Shown piece by piece: positions 1 through 6,515 of a stretch of DNA of 8,321 nt. This stretch comes from an uncultured archaeon (GTDB lineage: Archaea > Thermoproteota > CALKCG01 > B24). Where the stretch lies: NCBI GenBank assembly GCA_938082915.1, contig CALKCG010000036.1, positions 1-8,321 of the forward strand. Reading direction: 5' to 3'. Position 1 is the stretch's first letter. Every line of letters begins with the position of its first letter. The notes under the pieces were generated by a model that saw only the letters and a list, made by a program, of their open reading frames with translations, ran no database searches and was not told the origin of the DNA. Both the position numbers and the translations under genes were made by a program.

Positions 1-2
1 GT

Positions 3-113
3 AAAGCTAAAAGACCTCCAAATATCGCTGGTAAAACGTCAACTCCATCTAAGCTTGATGAAACGGAGAAGACGGCGCAAGATTCTCTACAATTCATTGA
101 GGGTCGCCATTAA
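3..113 (+). CDS. possible C-terminal end of a gene entering from the left edge
   Basis: Frame 3 is open from the window edge to a TAA at 111-113 and gives a 36-residue hydrophilic tail rich in Lys, Thr, Ser and Glu, ending in FIEGRH. That composition is typical of a flexible protein C-terminus. Frame 1 is also open over the same bases (to TAG at 118-120) but would encode a run of Arg and Lys that looks less protein-like. No family can be recognised from so little. If real, the gene runs on the + strand and converges on the membrane protein gene at 211-636, with about 97 bases between the two stops. The fragment could equally be non-coding. Confidence 0.35.
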   Translation, partial: KAKRPPNIAGKTSTPSKLDETEKTAQDSLQFIEGRH

Positions 114-210
114 CGTAGATTAGTGAATAAACATGAGTGAAATAAACCTTTTTTACAAATTTCTGATTACTTGGGTTTACCTTAAACTCTTCTAATTTCC
201 ACCGTTTATT

Positions 211-636
211 TTAACGTTTTACTGCTATTATAACACCTATGAGAAAACCCACAGCTATTGGAAGAATCGTCAGTATTCCCAAGACAGATGTAATTGTTTG
301 AATTAAAGAGTATGTCTTCTGCCAGTCTATGCCCATCTTTAAGAAGAATTCTCCCAATCCTCCAAGTTGCCATATGTCAAAGAGCAACCCTATTAATGCG
401 ACAGCTACTAAAGCCAGAATATACTTAAAGACTTTGGCTGAGAAATAGCCTAAGAGTAAGCCTAAGCAAAACTTTACGGCAAACGATGCGAGTACTATTG
501 GATTAGACATAAGTTCTGAAATTACTGATTGTAGATCTACACCTGCTTCGCCGAAGCAGGGGCTCACAGTATAGAACGCTAATAACACTACAACTATGAT
601 GGATAGTGTCAAACCCCACTCTTTTCCCGTGTTCAT
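211..636 (-). CDS. small hypothetical membrane protein with four hydrophobic segments
   Basis: A 141-residue protein with an ATG start at 636. Hydrophobic stretches lie at about residues 8-28 (possible signal anchor, or a signal peptide ending near CFGEA), 46-64, 69-87 and 112-138, and the tail ends in a positive IAVKR. The loop between the third and fourth segments contains DWQKTYSLIQ. I recognise no catalytic or binding motif and no family; a transport, pilus-associated or holin-like role cannot be told apart from sequence alone. A TATA box at 661-669 places the predicted transcription start only a few bases before the ATG, so the mRNA is probably leaderless and the start codon well supported. 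The gene stands alone, divergent from the glycosidase-like gene at 889. Confidence 0.7.
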   Translation of the reverse strand: MNTGKEWGLTLSIIVVVLLAFYTVSPCFGEAGVDLQSVISELMSNPIVLASFAVKFCLGLLLGYFSAKVFKYILALVAVALIGLLFDIWQLGGLGEFFLKMGIDWQKTYSLIQTITSVLGILTILPIAVGFLIGVIIAVKR

Positions 637-660
637 AACACTTACTTTATTCTCATTTAC

Positions 661-669
661 TATTTAAAA
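661..669 (-). promoter_or_regulatory. archaeal TATA box for the 211-636 membrane protein
   Basis: On the minus strand the bases read TTTTAAATA. The centre lies about 28 bases upstream of the ATG at 636, so initiation some 25 bases downstream would fall about 4 bases before the start codon. This predicts an essentially leaderless transcript. The same core appears before the transporter gene and the tRNA gene in this window. Confidence 0.6.
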
Positions 670-842
670 AGAGTTGTGACAAAATCATAGAACGAGAAAA
701 CGCTGTAGCTTATCGGCTACGAAGCATAATCTCAAAACACTTCCACCCACAGTACGTCTATTCCTGTTTGAAACGGCTAATGGTGCTATGACAAGCTATG
801 TCACAGGTTTATGTCGGTTTAATTGCCACGTGAAAAATCAGT

Positions 843-880
843 CTTAAATAAGAATCAGTAACATTTTTCTAACTGAGGTG
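843..880 (+). promoter_or_regulatory. TATA-like element and SD site for the glycosidase-like gene
   Basis: CTTAAATA at 843-850 is a TATA-like element that predicts a start near 872. GAGGTG at 875-880 is complementary to the archaeal 16S rRNA 3' end and lies 8 bases before the TTG at 889. An in-frame TGA at 874-876 excludes any upstream start. The SD site therefore decides in favour of the TTG start. Confidence 0.55.
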
Positions 881-888
881 TTAACTAC

Positions 889-3141
889 TTGAATTTTAGT
901 GGTCTAAAAGCGGAGTCTGCCGAGAAAGGCGTTGTAAGTGTAAAGAGTAGGTTCTGGGAAGTCTTACACGATGCTAGGAAAGGTGGTTGTATAACTAGCA
1001 TCAGGTTTTTCCACGGAAGTCGTGAGAATATCTTGCAAAGTCCTATAATATCTTACTTCGGTTCTTATCAAGACGTATTGAACGACGCTACAGATGTTGG
1101 AATAGTGGATAGAAATGGATTTGTAGAAGTTGAAGTATATGGTGAATTAAAGGATATACATGGCTCTACGATAGACGTCAAATATGCCTATACGTACAAA
1201 TATTCAGAGGGTTACATTAAAATTACGCAGAAATATGAGTTTGAGAAGCCTGCTGACGTAAATCAAGTGGGAATAGGATGCATGAATCTAACCTCTAAAT
1301 TCAGCTATTTTGCCGCAAGACCTTCACATATCAGAGCCGATAAACCGTATGGTAATTGCGCGGCTCTATGGGGAGAAGTTTATTTTAACGGTAAACCAGT
1401 ATTCGAAGAGAAGAATATACCCCTTTATATGGCTGTTTTTAATCCTGGAGTTGAAGGTATAGAGTTTATTCCCGGCTCCAACTTGGAGGAATGGACTAAA
1501 CAGTTGACCGATTATGAGGATCTAGGGGTTTTCCAGATTAAGGGAGAATCTGAACCGCGGAGTACTCGAATTATAATCGAGCCTCTTAGCTCTAGGGTTA
1601 GAGGTTACAGTATTCCACACCTCTCAGGCAATTGTGTTTTCCATTATTACTTAGGGCTTCCTAAGGTTCGTGATAAGTTGCCTAGAAAATACATGCATAT
1701 GTCCTTCGACAATCATCCGTGGCCTAGTGATGAAGATATACGGAGATGGGCGTATAAAGGTGCATCGGTGGTCCGCATCCACAATGACTATCATCCTAGT
1801 GGAGATTTCTGGCATGATGGCTCATGGCCACCGTACGATGAGAAAGGTATGCTTGAACTAAAGCGGGTCATAAATACATGTCATAAATACGGGATAAAGA
1901 TAGTACCGTATTTCTCACTATATGAGATCAATCCCAAGTCTGAAGCCTTTGCAGATGGATACATAGTTTGGAGGAGGACTATTGACGAAAGAGGATTCCT
2001 GATAGAGACTTATCCGCCTAACTACTTCTTCGGGTTTGGAATGTGCCTCAAATCCGGTTGGAAAGACTTTCTAAAGAAGTATGTAGAGAAGGTTGTTAAA
2101 ACGTTGGGTTTTGACGGAGTCTACTACGATTATGCTCACTACTGGTTCTGCAGTAATAGACGTCACAGTAGAGGGGATCATACGAATATTGACGAATTGA
2201 TTGAATTCTTAGAGTATACCAGAGGCTTAGTTGGAGAAGATGGCGTAATATTGCTTCATCAATCTGGCTGGTTCCCGTCTGTGCTTGTGGAAAACTACGC
2301 TGACGGTCATATAATGTTAGAGGATTGGTCTGACTGGAGCGAGTTGCCTCCGCTTGAAAGATTTCCACCAAACACTCTACACCTCGAGTTTATGAACGTT
2401 GCACCTAAAATTCCATGCCCTCTCTATCAAGCAGTTGACGTGGTTAAAGCAACTTGGGACCTATGTGCGAAATGTTCAGTATTAGGGGCTTTCCCATGGC
2501 AAAGTTGGGGTCTTGCGGCTGAACCAGTGCTAGCTCTGTTTGAGGCTTTCAGGGCTTTCGATCTTTCACAGTTCAAGTTTAAAGACTATACTGCTGAGCT
2601 TGTGAAAACTTCAAATAAAGCTGTGAAAGGTGCTGTCTACTTTAACGAAGATAAGGTTCTAGTTGTTCTAGCGAATGTTGAAGATAAGCCTGTAGAGGGC
2701 TTTAAGTGGACTGTAGATTTGGAGAGAATCGGATGGTGTTCAACGTGTAAATACCACGTGGTCAATAGTCTGGGAGAGCCTATATTATTAGTTGAAGGAA
2801 GAGATTTAACTGGAAAAGGGGTCGAAGACACTCTTAAAGGTCTTAGGTTTAAAGTATACGCCATCACCAGACACCGAGACAGCGTGAAATACGTCCTCTA
2901 CAATACTCGACCATGGATTGAAGAGTACATAGATGGAAGGCTCATAGTAAAAACTAAAGGTCCAGAAGGACAAGAAGCAATTCTCAGAATATATTCTCCA
3001 GAGAAGCCTAAGGAAGTTGTATTAAATTCTAAGACGTTAAAAGAGGATGTAGATTGGATATTCGATGAATCAACCAGAATAGGGACAATAACGTATAAGT
3101 ATACCGATACAAAGATGGAGTTAACGATTCAAATAAGTTAA
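889..3141 (+). CDS. glycoside-hydrolase-like protein with a central TIM barrel, family unassigned
   Basis: A 750-residue protein starting at TTG with a good SD site 8 bases upstream. No signal peptide is visible, so it is probably cytoplasmic. Residues 1-260 look like an N-terminal beta-sandwich. About 265-560 has the strand and helix rhythm of a (beta/alpha)8 barrel: MSFDNHPWP, ASVVRIHNDYHP, YGIKIVPYFSLYE, then LGFDGVYYDYAHYW, ILLHQSGW and HIMLEDWSDW. The GFDGVYYD segment (Asp409, Asp414) sits where clans GH-H, GH-D and similar barrels keep the strand-4 catalytic Asp; Glu478 in LEDW is a candidate acid/base. Residues 570-660 (KVLVVLANVED) form a C-terminal beta domain as in many retaining glycosidases, and 665-750 a last small beta domain. 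Substrate unknown; a GH13-, GH36- or GH101-like relative is possible. The gene stands alone, with a terminator-like hairpin after its TAA. The barrel call is fairly sure, the catalytic residues are inference. Confidence 0.75.
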   Translation: MNFSGLKAESAEKGVVSVKSRFWEVLHDARKGGCITSIRFFHGSRENILQSPIISYFGSYQDVLNDATDVGIVDRNGFVEVEVYGELKDIHGSTIDVKYAYTYKYSEGYIKITQKYEFEKPADVNQVGIGCMNLTSKFSYFAARPSHIRADKPYGNCAALWGEVYFNGKPVFEEKNIPLYMAVFNPGVEGIEFIPGSNLEEWTKQLTDYEDLGVFQIKGESEPRSTRIIIEPLSSRVRGYSIPHLSGNCVFHYYLGLPKVRDKLPRKYMHMSFDNHPWPSDEDIRRWAYKGASVVRIHNDYHPSGDFWHDGSWPPYDEKGMLELKRVINTCHKYGIKIVPYFSLYEINPKSEAFADGYIVWRRTIDERGFLIETYPPNYFFGFGMCLKSGWKDFLKKYVEKVVKTLGFDGVYYDYAHYWFCSNRRHSRGDHTNIDELIEFLEYTRGLVGEDGVILLHQSGWFPSVLVENYADGHIMLEDWSDWSELPPLERFPPNTLHLEFMNVAPKIPCPLYQAVDVVKATWDLCAKCSVLGAFPWQSWGLAAEPVLALFEAFRAFDLSQFKFKDYTAELVKTSNKAVKGAVYFNEDKVLVVLANVEDKPVEGFKWTVDLERIGWCSTCKYHVVNSLGEPILLVEGRDLTGKGVEDTLKGLRFKVYAITRHRDSVKYVLYNTRPWIEEYIDGRLIVKTKGPEGQEAILRIYSPEKPKEVVLNSKTLKEDVDWIFDESTRIGTITYKYTDTKMELTIQIS

Positions 3142-3166
3142 ACTCCTCCTAGCTTAAAAAAGCCAG

Positions 3167-3188
3167 GGAAAAGGTTTTCCAAGTTTTT
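3167..3188 (+). terminator. hairpin plus T-tract after the glycosidase-like gene
   Basis: GGAAAA at 3167-3172 and TTTTCC at 3175-3180 form a perfect inverted repeat with a two-base spacer (four-base loop if the innermost pair opens), followed by TTTTT at 3184-3188. It begins 25 bases after the TAA. Archaeal termination depends mainly on the T-tract, so the hairpin may be incidental. Confidence 0.45.
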
Positions 3189-3200
3189 AGACCTCTCCCT

Positions 3201-3480
3201 CTAGAGTTTTTTCATCGCATATAAAGCTGCTATAGCCTCCTTTTTAGACCGTTCTAGCTTAGAGTCTTTTCAATGATTTCTCTAGAGCATCTGAAGAGTG
3301 GTAATCAGCAGAAAGCATAAGTAAACTGTCGAGACTCGTCAAAAATTCCATAATGGTGCTAGGGGAGAATTTCCCCATCCCCTATTTCTTCTCTAAACAT
3401 TCCGCCATATAAGCAAAAACATGTATAGGTGCGTATGAAACTGTGAACATTACTTTCCTTTTATGCCATCCTGTTGCTTC
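3201..3480 (-). pseudogene. possible minus-strand coding remnant, family unknown
   Basis: Reading the minus strand, one frame runs from about 3480 with GWHKRKVMFTVSYAP and AYMAECLEKK to a TAG at 3382-3384, goes on in the same frame through MEFLTSLDSLLMLSADYH and DALEKSLKRL to a TAA at 3259-3261, and then a neighbouring frame starting at 3260 gives ERSKKEAIAALYAMKKL and a TAG at 3201-3203. The amphipathic, helix-like composition looks protein-like and would be one domain broken by a nonsense codon and a frameshift. However, the middle of this region is also the decayed integrase-tail/tRNA repeat, so part of the open frame must be coincidental if that reading is right. No family is recognised. 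Low confidence. Confidence 0.22.
3311..3373 (+). repeat. decayed copy of integrase tail plus tRNA-Met 3' end (att remnant)
   Basis: This segment aligns with 6453-6515 over 64 columns with 48 identities, 14 substitutions (12 transitions) and one single-base gap on each side. Conserved blocks are CTGTCGAGA, TCGTC, AAATTCCATA, GTGC, GGGGAG and TTTC. Bases 3357-3373 match the tRNA-Met discriminator, acceptor 3' strand and part of the T-arm; 3311-3325 match the last codons of the integrase, here AGA AAG CAT AAG TAA for Arg-Lys-His-Lys-stop. Ten of the 12 transitions go from G or C in the right copy to A or T here, as expected for a copy no longer under selection. Similarity stops at the T-loop. 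Confidence 0.75.
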
Positions 3481-3652
3481 GATCTAAATCCATTAGATTT
3501 ATATATCCTTAACCATAAAAGTTCGCCCTCACCGTGAAGTAATCTTTGTCGAAAACGCATAAAGTCCTCCTTCAGGCTCAGCAAGCCAGCCATACAAGTT
3601 TAGGAGTAACACCTCTTCTACGAATATTTTTAGGAAAAAGGAGGGTGGAATT

Positions 3653-5644
3653 TTAGAACGGTATGAAGAATCTTATAACGCCTACCAACCCTCCTAGAAA
3701 TATCGCTACAATTGTTCCAGCTATAATCCCGCTCATAAGCGGGACTCCGTACTCTTCGTAGGCTTTACTTCCACCTATTCTCAAAGTTAAGGTTTTAGCT
3801 ATCCAAGCCACCAGCCCCATAGTCCACACCCCCTCCAATAGCGTGTGACCTGTTGTAGCCATTAAGAAGCCTATTGGACCCATTGGAAACCAAAGAAACC
3901 TTGTATGCAGATAGCTTAATACGCCTACTATCAGTATACCTGCTATAGCATGTGCTATCCAAGGTTGGGCAGCGGGCCAATTTTCATGAGCTCCGGGGTT
4001 TATAAACCTCGCCACTATGTCTGTATTTACATCTGTGATAAAGGTTGCAAACTTCATCCCTCCGAAACTGTAGCAGAGCCATATCATGGTTATGATTGCA
4101 ACCAATGGTGCAATAATAGATGATACTACTAGAGTTTTAAAGATGACTTTATTGCTCGTCCCAGTGAGACCGCTCAATTTAAACCCTGAAAAAGCAGCCG
4201 TCATAACACCCGGCCATCCATAGCCGAAACCGTCCGTGAGAAATGTTCTATTCATAAGCATAGCCCAAAACCATTCTGGAGTCGGGGGTTCAGGTCTAAC
4301 AGGCCACATAAGCCAGACGAAGCCAGTACCGTAGCCTCCATACGTAACAGCATTAAACCCTATCAAGCCGAAAATCCTAAGGCTTGCGATCCAAGCTATG
4401 AAAGCTATTATCGGCATGAGAAGCGCTACTGTTATACTCATACCCAGCGTCATATATAACGCTGTGATTGCGATGAAGGATGCTGCAAAAAGCAGATAGG
4501 CTGCTCTATAGCTTATAGGCTCCTTAGATTCGTCGACTTCTTTAACATTAGTGAAGGCCGTTTTAATAGTGGAGAATATGTATCTTCTGTTTAAAATTAT
4601 GTAGAAGAGTGTTAACCCTATGAGACCACCTACGTTAGATAATGCCGCCCATTTAAACGGGTCGCCAGCTGTTGGAATATTTGCTCCACACCAGTTTCTC
4701 CCACACCCCGGTAGGTCGAGAATACCTGTATAGTAGCCCATGTAGTAAGCTACTTGAGAGACTATTAAGTACACTAGAAACCACAGCATAAAACTAGTCA
4801 ATACCGATAGAGGTGCTAAGTAGAATACGGCTGCAAACGGAGGCCACTTGTTGAAGAGCTGAAACCCCACTACCGTAGCCAATGGTGAATCTGGCGTCAC
4901 CCAAGTCGATCCGAACCCACAGGTATTAGTACGCCAAGCATATATGTCTGGAAACCATGGGAATGTTAAAGCCATAAATATTGGGACTTGAATCACCAAA
5001 CCAAGAATAAGGCCTAAGATGAACGGTCTACTCAGCCTTTTGTACTTCTCTCTTTCAACGGTCATACGTATGATCTCATAAGCCATAGCAGTCTGTGGAA
5101 ACGGCATCTTCTCAACATCTATCCAAAATTGTCTAAAGATGAAGACAGTCGATAACATAAAGAAGCTGAAGACTACTTGATAAATCCACCAGAACACTAT
5201 TGGGGTTAGCCAATCACTCCATGGAATATATGGGTTTCCGTATAGGAGATGTTCAGCCACCTCTCTTGGAGGTGCTACGAAACTTGGAATATACTTGACG
5301 CTACTCTCCGGATTTATGTATCGGCTTGTAAATTCTGCTCCAGGCTGATACCAAGGAAAGTATAGATTCATGAAGAATCCGGTGGTTAAGCCAATTGTGT
5401 AGAGGACTGTAGCTGTCTTAGAGTTAAGTTTAACCTTTAGAGGGAGAAGTATTAGGAAAGGTAGAAATCCAAGCGGAGAAAGACTTAAAGCGCAACCCAC
5501 ATAGCCCAAGTTGTAGTTAACTACAAGGTTAAAATGCGGTAGCAGAGCTAGCCAGATATTACCTAGGACCGTAAATACAACAGTCGTTGCTATTACAAGC
5601 AGCCATGGAAATTTTTCCTCGAAAATCTCCCTTGACATTTTCAC
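3653..5644 (-). CDS. polytopic membrane protein of DUF6785/DUF6784 type, OPT-like transporter
   Basis: A 663-residue protein with roughly 13-16 hydrophobic segments spread over its whole length. The segment EKMPFPQTAMAYE (residues 179-190) resembles the conserved proline-rich loop of oligopeptide-transporter (OPT) superfamily members. The C-terminal part has RFLWFPMGPIGF (582-593) followed by WIAKTLTLRIGG (614-625), a pattern I associate with DUF6784/DUF6785 proteins of planctomycetes and thermophilic archaea. SLSPLGFLPF (54-63) fits the N-terminal part of that family. Role: probable solute importer in the cytoplasmic membrane; substrate unknown. A GTG at 5644 and an ATG at 5638 are both possible starts; the TATA box at 5675-5682 predicts a start near 5653, leaving a leader of under 20 bases for either. 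The reading frame is intact, unlike the integrase beside it. The gene lies between the two att-like repeats. Family call fairly confident; transport substrate not inferable. Confidence 0.75.
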   Translation of the reverse strand: MKMSREIFEEKFPWLLVIATTVVFTVLGNIWLALLPHFNLVVNYNLGYVGCALSLSPLGFLPFLILLPLKVKLNSKTATVLYTIGLTTGFFMNLYFPWYQPGAEFTSRYINPESSVKYIPSFVAPPREVAEHLLYGNPYIPWSDWLTPIVFWWIYQVVFSFFMLSTVFIFRQFWIDVEKMPFPQTAMAYEIIRMTVEREKYKRLSRPFILGLILGLVIQVPIFMALTFPWFPDIYAWRTNTCGFGSTWVTPDSPLATVVGFQLFNKWPPFAAVFYLAPLSVLTSFMLWFLVYLIVSQVAYYMGYYTGILDLPGCGRNWCGANIPTAGDPFKWAALSNVGGLIGLTLFYIILNRRYIFSTIKTAFTNVKEVDESKEPISYRAAYLLFAASFIAITALYMTLGMSITVALLMPIIAFIAWIASLRIFGLIGFNAVTYGGYGTGFVWLMWPVRPEPPTPEWFWAMLMNRTFLTDGFGYGWPGVMTAAFSGFKLSGLTGTSNKVIFKTLVVSSIIAPLVAIITMIWLCYSFGGMKFATFITDVNTDIVARFINPGAHENWPAAQPWIAHAIAGILIVGVLSYLHTRFLWFPMGPIGFLMATTGHTLLEGVWTMGLVAWIAKTLTLRIGGSKAYEEYGVPLMSGIIAGTIVAIFLGGLVGVIRFFIPF

Positions 5645-5674
5645 ATCTACAGCTTAGCTTTAAAGACTGAAGAA

Positions 5675-5682
5675 TATTTAAA
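5675..5682 (-). promoter_or_regulatory. archaeal TATA box for the DUF6785-type transporter gene
   Basis: On the minus strand this reads TTTAAATA, preceded by an A-rich stretch (CAAAAA) that could act as BRE. Its centre is about 34 bases upstream of the GTG at 5644 and 40 upstream of the ATG at 5638, so the predicted leader is about 9-15 bases. No clear SD site is seen. The box overlaps the 5' limit of the recognisable integrase pseudogene. Confidence 0.55.
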
Positions 5683-5707
5683 TTTTTGATTTATCGAATC
5701 TTTAGTT

Positions 5708-6466
5708 TATGGATTAGAGGGCTTCTAAGACTCGGGGCCGACCTCTACGACCCAGAGAGCGTTAAAGAGGTCGTGGCGAAGCAAAGGGTGTGGAAAGACT
5801 CGCAAAAGGAGCCGTTGCAAGTACTTACGACCTATTCGCCAGGTAGTTGAGACTTAAATGGGTCAAACCAGCGTACAAAAGGGTTCAGAGACTTCCCTTC
5901 ATACCTTTGGAGCGGGAGATCGACGACCTCATAGCTGGATGCTCTAAGTATATTGCGGCATTCCTTCAAATAGCCAAGGAAACTGGGGCTAGGGCCGAAG
6001 GAATCTTCCGGCTGAAGTGGGAAGACGTAGACTTCGAGGCTAGAACCATAATCATAACTCCCGAGAAGGGCAGCGAGCCTAGGAGGTTTAAGATGAGCAT
6101 GAAGCTCCTGGGCATGCTGAACATACTTCCAAAGACGAGACGTTTGAAAGACAGCGAAGGAGGTTGACTCGTAAGCTGGCGAACTCACGCCTTTTAAAGA
6201 TAAGCTTCCACGCCATCAGGCACTGGAAGTCCACCATGGAGTACGCGAAAACTAAGGGTAAGGGCATCCTCTACGTCATGAGCTCTTGGGTCATAAAAGT
6301 ATAAAGAACACGCTGACCTACACCCAGCTCATGGAAGAGATGAGAGACGACGAATACGTTTGCAAGATCGCTGGAACGCCCGAAGGAAACTGTAAGCTTC
6401 ATAGAAGCGGGCTTTGAGTACGTATGCGAACACGAAAACCTCAAGTTCTTCAGGAAACACAAGTGA
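5708..6466 (+). pseudogene. archaeal tyrosine integrase pseudogene, N-truncated and frameshifted
   Basis: Pieces in successive frames join into one tyrosine recombinase. Frame 1 from 5708 gives LLRLGADLYDPESVKEVVA; near 5810 it shifts to AVASTYDLFAR, then TAG at 5844-5846, LRLKWVKPAYKR, LPFIPLEREIDDLIAGC, and KETGARAEGIFRLKWEDVD with catalytic Arg (5991-5993) and a Lys in TPEKGSEPR (6066-6068). Near 6140 it shifts to FERQRRRL, then FHAIRHW with the HxxR box (6209-6220). Near 6281 one base is missing before LLGHKSIKNTLTYTQL, which holds the second His (6292-6294) and Tyr nucleophile (6319-6321). Near 6385 it shifts again to SFIEAGFEYVCEHE and ends FFRKHK, TGA 6464-6466. All catalytic residues survive, so decay is recent or slow, but no full protein can be made. 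The N-terminal portion is missing. Segments I counted are 37/60 and 34/60 G+C (5731-5790, 6061-6120) against 23/60 in the transporter gene (5401-5460), suggesting foreign origin. It would have inserted an element at the adjacent tRNA-Met. Confidence 0.88.
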
Positions 6467-6515
6467 GCTGTCGAGAATTCGTCTAAATTCCATAGCAGTG
6501 CCGGGGGAGGGTTTC
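6453..6515 (+). repeat. intact repeat copy: integrase tail plus tRNA-Met 3' end (att site)
   Basis: Right-hand partner of 3311-3373, in the same orientation and 3142 bases away. It begins in the last integrase codons (6453-6466), crosses the 32-base spacer and enters the tRNA gene at its discriminator base (6499), ending at the T-loop (6515). Archaeal integrases typically recombine within the 3' part of tRNA genes, so the tRNA portion (6499-6515) is the likely crossover core. The match does not reach the intron at 6528-6549. Confidence 0.7.

Larger units (their letters stand above)
3142..3652. other. intergenic region with terminator, decayed att repeat and coding debris
   Basis: This 511-base stretch lies between the convergent stops of the glycosidase-like gene and the transporter gene. 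It holds a hairpin with a T-tract (3167-3188), a degenerate copy of the integrase-tail/tRNA-Met 3' end (3311-3373), and broken protein-like frames on the minus strand (3201-3480). A T-rich stretch on the minus strand (complement of 3633-3640) could end transcription of the transporter gene. From 3481 to 3650 I see nothing I can name. Confidence 0.5.

Noticed and set aside
705..720. Small inverted repeat GTAGC / GCTAC
   Set aside because: A five-base stem is too short to support a function, and no T-tract or gene end is near.
778..788. Exact 11-base match TAATGGTGCTA with 3351-3361, suggesting a third att copy
   Set aside because: The match does not extend on either side, and exact 11-base matches are expected by chance in a window of this size and composition.
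639..791. Open + strand frame with protein-like residues (SIISKHFHPQYVYSC)
   Set aside because: It has no usable start codon, overlaps the promoter of the membrane protein gene, and no partner fragment or family was recognised.
2096..2371. Minus-strand open frame inside the glycosidase-like gene (likewise 2637-2867, and + 1670-1861)
   Set aside because: These lie fully inside a convincing gene, have low-complexity or implausible protein sequence, and lack promoter or SD signals.
3795..3980. Second minus-strand frame inside the transporter gene
   Set aside because: It is an alternative frame within a clear membrane protein gene.
5832..6188. 118-codon minus-strand frame opposite the integrase remnant (likewise 6271-6462)
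   Set aside because: The + strand carries recognisable integrase motifs throughout; the opposite frames are by-products of its G+C-rich codons.
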